This document shows, piece by piece, positions 59,000-64,000 of a stretch of 64,000 bases of DNA. The stretch lies in the NCBI RefSeq assembly GCF_900104085.1, contig NZ_FNLD01000002.1:434001-498000 (forward strand), read 5' to 3'. How positions within the stretch are numbered: position 1 is the stretch's first letter; every line of letters starts with the position of its first letter. Under the pieces are notes generated by a model. It did no database searches. It worked only from the letters and a program-made list of their open reading frames with translations, and was not told where the DNA came from. Source of the stretch: Pseudoxanthomonas sp. CF125 (lineage in GTDB: Bacteria; Pseudomonadota; Gammaproteobacteria; Xanthomonadales; Xanthomonadaceae). Made by a program: the position numbers and the translations under genes.

Positions 59000-60880
59000 A
59001 TGGAACGTGATTACAGCCGAGCGGAAGTTCTCGATATCATCGAGAGGGAAGCAAGGGAACGGAATATCCCGCGCGACGATTTCATGCGTTTCGCCTACAT
59101 AGAGACCGGGGGCACGTTCAACGAACAGGCTTCGCGGGGCGAGCGTGGGGCCAAGGGCCTGTTTCAATTCGTGCCGGATACGGCTCAGGCTTACGGCATA
59201 CGCGGCCAAGAGCTCGACGCAGTAGCCAATACCGACGCAGCAGCGCGGCTTTACTTGGACAATCGGCAGATCCTGGTCAATCGCCACGAGCGCGATGGCC
59301 GGCCTTATCTGTCGGGCAAAGCCGAGCCCGATGGGCTGGATATGTATATGGCTCACCAACAGGGTGGGGCGGGCTACCGCTCGATCCAGACGGCCATTGC
59401 CACGGGTCAGTTCAGCCGCGAGGACACGCGCAGCAACATACTGAATAACGTCAGCTCACGCGATTTCGAGGCGGTGACGGGCAAGAAGTACGCCGATTTC
59501 CGGACCATGTCGGATCGCGACATGGCGACGACTTTCACGCAATACTGGGATACGAAGTTCGATCGGGTACGCATTCCGGAAAAAGGGATCGAGCCGACGA
59601 CCGACGCGCGCCAGACCACTCCGGTGCAGACCACACCCGTTCAGAGCCAGACCGCACCAGCGACGGGAATCGCGCTGACCGCCGCCCATGATCTGAGTGT
59701 GAAATACGATCATGTGAAATACGCCATGAGTGGAAAATACCCGGGCGTCGACGGCAAGCATCCAGACCAGGGCTATGTGGATTGCTCAGGCTGGGTGACG
59801 GCCATGCAGAATGCGACGATGGCCGAGATAAATGCGAAGGCCGGTCGTGTGGTGTTCGACAAGGGCGAATTGTTCAAACCCGGCACCGACGGCGCAGCAA
59901 TGATCGTCGATAAAGCCCAATCCCGCTCCGGAGTGATGATCGAAGGCAAGGCGGTCACCCGCGACGTGCTGAAGGAAGGCATGATCATCGGCGAGGACAA
60001 TGGCCCGACCAAGTGGGACGGCGGCCGCTACAAGGGCATCGACCACATCACCATGGTAGTGAAAGACCCCAAGAGCGGCGAGTTGATGATCAGCCAGTCG
60101 CGCGGCGGCGAAGGCGTGGAACTGAGCTCGCTGGACAGGTACTTGGAGCGCAAGCAGGCCAACGGCGTGAAGCTGTACGCCACGGACCCGCTGGCCGAGG
60201 CGCGCACGTTGCTGCAGGACAAGCAGCATGCCCGCACTCAGACCGAAGCGCAGACGCCTCAGACACAGCGCGCTGCACTGCCCGAAGGCGCGTTGAAGCA
60301 CGGCGAGAAGAACGAGGAAATCCGCAAGCTGCAAGACACCTTGAACGCCTACGGCTATCGCGACAAGGAAGGCCGTGCGCTGAAGGAAGACGGCAGTTTC
60401 GGCGACCGTACCAAGGAAGCCCTGCAGGCCTACCAGCAGGCTCACGGCTTGAAGGCCGATGGCATAGTCGGTCCCCAAACCTTGGATGCGTTGAAGAAAT
60501 CCAAGGAAGCGCCGCTGCTCTCGGATACTCGCCATCCCGACAATGCGCTGTTCCAGCAGACGGTCAAGAGCATGGAACAACTCGGCCCGCAGGCCTTCAA
60601 GAGCCGGCAGGACCTTGAGAATGCGGCGGCGGCCGGCGTGTTCGAAGCCAAGGCCAGCGGCCTGACCCGGATCGACCATGTGCTGCCCAACACCAACGGC
60701 ACCGGTGTGTTCCTGGTGCAGGGCGAACCCGGCGACCCGGCCAACCGCCGCGTCTATATGGACAAGGGACAGGCCGTCGCCGAGCCGATCGAAAAGAGCA
60801 CCGCGCAAGTGCAGCAGGAAACGCAGAACCAACCGCAGGCGCAGCAGGAGCGCGAGCAGCGACGCACGCAAAGCATCTGA
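59000..60880 (+). CDS. X-Tfe effector candidate: SLT + NlpC/P60-like + PG-binding + XVIPCD
   Basis: A 626-residue protein with no signal peptide. Domain 1 (about 5-190) is a lytic transglycosylase: Glu35 in Y-I-E-T-G-G, then G-A-K-G-L-F-Q-F-V-P-D-T-A and Y-M-A-H-Q-Q-G. Domain 2 (about 225-400) is NlpC/P60-like: Cys262 in Y-V-D-C-S-G-W-V and His349 in G-I-D-H-I-T-M-V-V. Domain 3 (431-498) is a PG_binding_1 repeat (I-R-K-L-Q-D-T-L; D-G-I-V-G-P-Q-T-L). Domain 4 (508-626) is XVIPCD-like: D-T-R-H-P-D-N-A-L-F-Q-Q, I-D-H-V, then a Gln-rich end. XVIPCD is the VirD4-docking signal of X-T4SS killing effectors. Confidence 0.85.
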   Translation: MERDYSRAEVLDIIEREARERNIPRDDFMRFAYIETGGTFNEQASRGERGAKGLFQFVPDTAQAYGIRGQELDAVANTDAAARLYLDNRQILVNRHERDGRPYLSGKAEPDGLDMYMAHQQGGAGYRSIQTAIATGQFSREDTRSNILNNVSSRDFEAVTGKKYADFRTMSDRDMATTFTQYWDTKFDRVRIPEKGIEPTTDARQTTPVQTTPVQSQTAPATGIALTAAHDLSVKYDHVKYAMSGKYPGVDGKHPDQGYVDCSGWVTAMQNATMAEINAKAGRVVFDKGELFKPGTDGAAMIVDKAQSRSGVMIEGKAVTRDVLKEGMIIGEDNGPTKWDGGRYKGIDHITMVVKDPKSGELMISQSRGGEGVELSSLDRYLERKQANGVKLYATDPLAEARTLLQDKQHARTQTEAQTPQTQRAALPEGALKHGEKNEEIRKLQDTLNAYGYRDKEGRALKEDGSFGDRTKEALQAYQQAHGLKADGIVGPQTLDALKKSKEAPLLSDTRHPDNALFQQTVKSMEQLGPQAFKSRQDLENAAAAGVFEAKASGLTRIDHVLPNTNGTGVFLVQGEPGDPANRRVYMDKGQAVAEPIEKSTAQVQQETQNQPQAQQEREQRRTQSI

Positions 60881-60899
60881 TCGATCCGCCTGACCATAG

Positions 60900-60930
60900 G
60901 AAGCCCCGCGACTGCGGGGCTTCTTCTTTA
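60900..60930 (+). terminator. Rho-independent terminator after the effector
   Basis: GAAGCCCCGC / GCGGGGCTTC, a 10-base perfect stem with a GACT loop followed by TTCTTTA, 20 bases after the effector stop. It separates the first effector module from the next genes; 60931-61226 holds no gene that I can support. Confidence 0.85.
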
Positions 60931-61226
60931 AGGAATCGGTTGGAGTTTGCCTCTCCCGAAAGCTGTAAAAGACCCGTGCCTTATCCGTAGTCTTTCGGAG
61001 TTCCCCTTCCGTTCGCCCGAAGCCGCGCGTCCGATTTCGGACCCGCTACCTCGTGGGCAACGTTCCTGGCGGCACATACACCAGCCCTCGACGCGGCCGC
61101 AGCAACGAGAACGCTAGCAACGACGACCGATTGTGTATAACCAACCTTGCGGGCTGGATGCAAATGTGAGTTGAACGTGATCAAAAAATGACCTAGATTG
61201 AAATCGACCATTGGCAGGATGCCCTT

Positions 61227-62015
61227 ATGAAAAGATGTTCTGGAGTACTTCGTGCTTTATCTAGCTCCGTGTCGCTTTCTCTTGAACTGACGGGGCGTCG
61301 ATTAGTGAGATCTACGCGCGGTCGGGGCTCAGCGCTTCTTGCTGGTGCGATTATGTTCGCCCCCCAAGGTTTGGCAGCGGCAGAATACGAATTCTCGTAT
61401 GGACCTAGTGGCGTGAATCTGGAGGGAAACGGATGGCCCGGCCGTCATTCATTTCTAGATGTGTACTGCGTTGATTTTCCCGACCCAGGATCTGTTACCC
61501 GTCTAGACGAAGGCCTGCTAAACGGGAACGCAATTTCCTATTTTCGAGCCACCTACAAGGGCCCGATACTAGCTTTCATCGTCACTTCTACCGTGCCGAA
61601 AGGGCGGTCGGAAGCCCAGGATTTTACGGCGCTGCTGGACAACGAATACCGCGCAGCACGTACCGTTAACGCGGATCCTCCGGGCAATAGATATAGGATG
61701 GAAACAGGGAAGTCCGCTTGGGGTCCAGTGATACGCCTGCAGCTTACCGATATCGCGGAGAACACTCCTGCCGGACCTTTCCCTTTGTCCAGAGCCTTCT
61801 ACTCTGGTGAGGGCGAAGGGCAACGTCTGCACTCGGTGCATAGAATCTTCGTAAAAGGATCGAATCGGTTTGAGATTGCGGTGATCGGGGCTTTGGAAGC
61901 GTCGGACACCACAGAGGCGAAAATCGCATTGGAAGGTCGGCTGGGAAAGCTCGCGGATAAGCTGGTTGCCTCCCTACAGCGGTGCAAGGCCGACAACAGT
62001 GCCGCTTCTCAATAA
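61227..62015 (+). CDS. Exported protein of unknown function, candidate immunity protein
   Basis: A 262-residue protein with a long basic N-terminus and a hydrophobic core (residues 34-50, A-L-L-A-G-A-I-M-F-A-P-Q-G-L-A-A-A), suggesting export with cleavage near Ala52. The mature part has single Cys residues near each end (V-Y-C-V-D, Q-R-C-K-A), F-T-A-L-L-D-N-E-Y and a long C-terminal helix. GCAGGAT precedes the ATG. It lies between two effector genes, so immunity is plausible; no family recognised. Confidence 0.6.
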   Translation: MKRCSGVLRALSSSVSLSLELTGRRLVRSTRGRGSALLAGAIMFAPQGLAAAEYEFSYGPSGVNLEGNGWPGRHSFLDVYCVDFPDPGSVTRLDEGLLNGNAISYFRATYKGPILAFIVTSTVPKGRSEAQDFTALLDNEYRAARTVNADPPGNRYRMETGKSAWGPVIRLQLTDIAENTPAGPFPLSRAFYSGEGEGQRLHSVHRIFVKGSNRFEIAVIGALEASDTTEAKIALEGRLGKLADKLVASLQRCKADNSAASQ

Positions 62016-62063
62016 TGCGGGATGAAGTAGGTTCGTTTTGGGATACGGGTGCAGGACGCAAAG

Positions 62064-62681
62064 ATGAGAATATTTTCCAGTGAACAGCGGCTTGCATCGA
62101 TCGTTCTGCTGCTTTGCTTGTTATCAACAGGATGCCAATCGGCCATGTCTTCACCTTCAAACATGACACCTCCGCCTGGGCACGGACCGTTCACAGGAAC
62201 GGCGGCCGATTGGCCGTTGTGGTTCATCGCGCACAACTTTGATGTTTCGACGTACAGCACTTACGGTTGCAAAGTCCGCTATGGAAGCTATCGTGTTGAT
62301 GAGGCCGACAACATACTTCAGAGTTCGTCGGATGCCATAGGTGTCAATTATCCTGACAACATGAGTGCCGGTTACGGACCAATACGTAACTTTCCGTCTC
62401 CGGCTACCGTCACTTGGCGTTCCAAGGACGGTGCTTCACACCAAGCTGAAATAGACATTGGCGAGATATTTAAAGACAAGATGATTCGTCACAATGTGGC
62501 GCGTGAGGATATTTCAGAAGCCAGCTACGTTCCCACCCCAGGAATCATCCTTGAAGTCAATGATCGAACCATCAATGTCTACATGCGAGCGATGATTTTC
62601 TTGAGGAAACCAAGGTTTCCTGATAGGCCCCACAGCGATTATCGGGATGATTTAATCAAAGTATTTAGCCGCACCTACTGA
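62064..62681 (+). CDS. Lipoprotein, candidate immunity protein for the lipase effector
   Basis: A 205-residue lipoprotein (lipobox L-L-S-T-G-C, lipidation near residue 21) with a beta-rich domain: W-P-L-W-F-I-A-H-N-F, G-C-K-V-R-Y-G-S-Y, A-T-V-T-W-R-S-K-D-G and I-N-V-Y-M-R-A-M-I. The layout recalls periplasmic lipoproteins of the DUF3304/DUF2931 type that protect against Tle1-like lipases; I am not certain of the family. ATG 62064 follows GCAGGACG; a GTG at 62049 is possible. Its stop is 16 bases before the lipase gene. Confidence 0.68.
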   Translation: MRIFSSEQRLASIVLLLCLLSTGCQSAMSSPSNMTPPPGHGPFTGTAADWPLWFIAHNFDVSTYSTYGCKVRYGSYRVDEADNILQSSSDAIGVNYPDNMSAGYGPIRNFPSPATVTWRSKDGASHQAEIDIGEIFKDKMIRHNVAREDISEASYVPTPGIILEVNDRTINVYMRAMIFLRKPRFPDRPHSDYRDDLIKVFSRTY

Positions 62682-62697
62682 GCAAGGAGCGCTGGAA

Positions 62698-64000
62698 ATG
62701 GGTACGCTCGACAATAATCCTGATGGAGTGGATGCTCCACTTGCGAATGAAAGTGATCTCGACAGCTATCGGCAGGCCGAAGAAGCAATCGGAAAAATGC
62801 AAGTTCCGATGTTGCTGAATGCTGCCAATCCACACGAACGGATGTATGTTGCTGCCTTGGATGGTACCGGCAATAGCATGTCCAAGGATTCGCCGGAAAA
62901 CTGGAGCGTAGTGGCAAAGACCTATGAGCAAGTTCGTGCTCTGAAGGATCAAGGTGTCCGTAACATCGCTGGGGGCTACGTTGAAGGTACCTTTACCCAA
63001 GACAATCCAGTAACGCGCAACATCGATGGGCTTACTGGGTTTACCTTTGAGCGGCGTGTGGAAACGGCTTACCTGCAGTTCTGCGAGCAGGCAAAAAAGT
63101 GGATAGATGAAGACCCCCAGGCGCAAATCCGTGTGGCGGGTGTCGGATTCAGCCGCGGTGCGGAGGAGGTAGCGGCGCTTACTCGCATGATTGAGGAGCG
63201 TGGAATCCAGGATCCGCGAGGTGCCAGAGTTGTCCGGGATGGCGAGGATCTGGTCACGCAGGTCAAGTACACCAATCCTCCGTTGGTCGCGCCGGGCAAG
63301 ACAATGCAGGCCGTGCTGCTCTATGACCCGGTGGCGACTGGTGTGAAAGAGCACGACCGCCGCTTACCGCCTTCGGTGGTATCGGTGCTGCAGATTACCG
63401 CAGAGGACGAGGCCCGGGATCCGTTCAAGTCCACCAATCATATTCCGCCGGGCTGGAGCGATGGCATGAGCTCGCTCAACTTGACCGTTGCTGGGTGCCA
63501 TAGCGATATCGGCGATACCTATCGGCTCAATGGTCTGGGTATCCGCAGTTTCAACCTGGGCGTGGACTATTTGAATGCGTTGAGCGATCGTCCTTTCCTG
63601 CAGAAGCGTGCGGTGCCGGATGATCCTGCCATGAGCGTGATTCATCGGTCGGAGCAACATATGAGTGGGCTATACACCACTTTCGGTTACCGCGACGGCG
63701 TTCGCGACCGCCACAACGATCTAGGTCCTTCCGTACTTTGTCAGCGTGGGGAGGTGCGCGATTGCACCCTGCGCCAACCGATCGATCCTGAATTGGAGAA
63801 GCAACTGGAGCGTCGCGCCGTGCCAGTAGCGCCGACGCCAACGCTTCCGCAGCACACAGAGTCCTGGGCTCCCTTAGACCAGCCGCCGTCGCGGCAGGCG
63901 GCTCATACTCAATCGAAGGCCAGCGCGCTGGACGCCAGCATCGACCAACTCTACGCAGCAACGAAGAGTATTGATGGCGCAGCCTGGCTTAAGGAATCGC
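62698..64000 (+). CDS. Tle1/DUF2235-like lipase effector candidate (runs off right edge)
   Basis: At least 434 residues with no stop in the window. ATG follows AAGGAG at 9 bases. The alpha/beta-hydrolase of DUF2235/Tle1 type has a Y-V-A-A-L-D-G-T-G-N start, G-V-G-F-S-R-G-A (nucleophile Ser152), L-L-Y-D-P-V-A-T-G (Asp210) and A-G-C-H-S-D-I-G-D-T-Y (His268). Tle1 proteins are phospholipases that damage target membranes. A linker rich in Pro/Gln and Ala begins near residue 372, where an XVIPCD could follow outside the window. Paired with the lipoprotein just upstream. Confidence 0.85.
   Translation, partial: MGTLDNNPDGVDAPLANESDLDSYRQAEEAIGKMQVPMLLNAANPHERMYVAALDGTGNSMSKDSPENWSVVAKTYEQVRALKDQGVRNIAGGYVEGTFTQDNPVTRNIDGLTGFTFERRVETAYLQFCEQAKKWIDEDPQAQIRVAGVGFSRGAEEVAALTRMIEERGIQDPRGARVVRDGEDLVTQVKYTNPPLVAPGKTMQAVLLYDPVATGVKEHDRRLPPSVVSVLQITAEDEARDPFKSTNHIPPGWSDGMSSLNLTVAGCHSDIGDTYRLNGLGIRSFNLGVDYLNALSDRPFLQKRAVPDDPAMSVIHRSEQHMSGLYTTFGYRDGVRDRHNDLGPSVLCQRGEVRDCTLRQPIDPELEKQLERRAVPVAPTPTLPQHTESWAPLDQPPSRQAAHTQSKASALDASIDQLYAATKSIDGAAWLKES

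Noticed and set aside
1-64000. tRNA, rRNA or tmRNA genes
   Set aside because: None was recognised by reading for cloverleaf arms and the T-loop consensus; no scan could be run.

Overview
The window looks like a chromosomal segment of a GC-rich gammaproteobacterium of the Xanthomonadaceae, most like Lysobacter or a close relative. This rests on content rather than on any database search: a Xanthomonas-type bactericidal type IV secretion system (X-T4SS) whose VirB7 has the extra C-terminal N0-like domain, an effector ending in an XVIPCD-like secretion domain, integron attC sites of the type found in Xanthomonas chromosomal integrons, and a large TonB-dependent receptor next to a LacI regulator and a glycosidase.

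Layout. 1-6.8 kb: the start of a secreted Ig-repeat protein (minus strand, cut by the left edge), three consecutive phage Tail Collar-type proteins with a GNAT acetyltransferase and a DUF6916-type protein, a class 3 lipase, a glutathione S-transferase and a DUF2569-type membrane protein. 6.8-12.3 kb: a minus-strand run otsB - otsA - GT4 glycosyltransferase - glycogen-debranching-type glycosidase (trehalose and alpha-glucan metabolism), with a divergent CBS-domain protein. 12.9-19.8 kb: a winged-helix-type regulator, a beta-propeller protein, two SRPBCC proteins, a MipA/OmpV outer-membrane protein, a GNAT enzyme and a QseBC/PmrAB-type two-component system preceded by a perfect PmrA-type box.

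19.8-24.0 kb: a decayed integron. A broken integrase remnant (N-terminal domain only) on the minus strand faces an array of eight gene cassettes, each closed by a recognisable attC site. The cassettes encode small membrane proteins, two zinc-ribbon-like proteins, a DUF695 protein and a SUKH (SMI1/KNR4) protein.

24.0-44.5 kb: mostly housekeeping and accessory metabolism. It holds an MFS exporter, small envelope proteins, an EEP-family hydrolase, a VOC protein and a Kef-type antiporter. A carbohydrate locus follows (LacI regulator, GH30 lipoprotein and a divergent TonB-dependent receptor, with palindromic operators between the last two). Then come YjbR and DUF1456 proteins, a frameshifted small membrane protein, a cyanophycinase-like S51 hydrolase, an exported GH13 cyclomaltodextrinase-type enzyme and a flavin-reductase-like protein.

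45.2-64.0 kb: the X-T4SS. Genes virB7-8-9-10-11-1-2-3-4-5-6 lie in order on the plus strand, with virD4 absent from the window. They are followed by two DUF4189 proteins with a DUF4189 relic between them, a lipoprotein, and a multidomain peptidoglycan-attacking effector candidate (lytic transglycosylase, NlpC/P60-like domain, peptidoglycan-binding domain, XVIPCD). Next are two exported candidate immunity proteins and a Tle1/DUF2235-like lipase cut by the right edge. VirB2-11 build the envelope-spanning channel, effectors are presumably recruited by a VirD4 encoded elsewhere, and the neighbouring exported proteins probably protect against self-intoxication. The effector-immunity region is the most promising place for undescribed biology.
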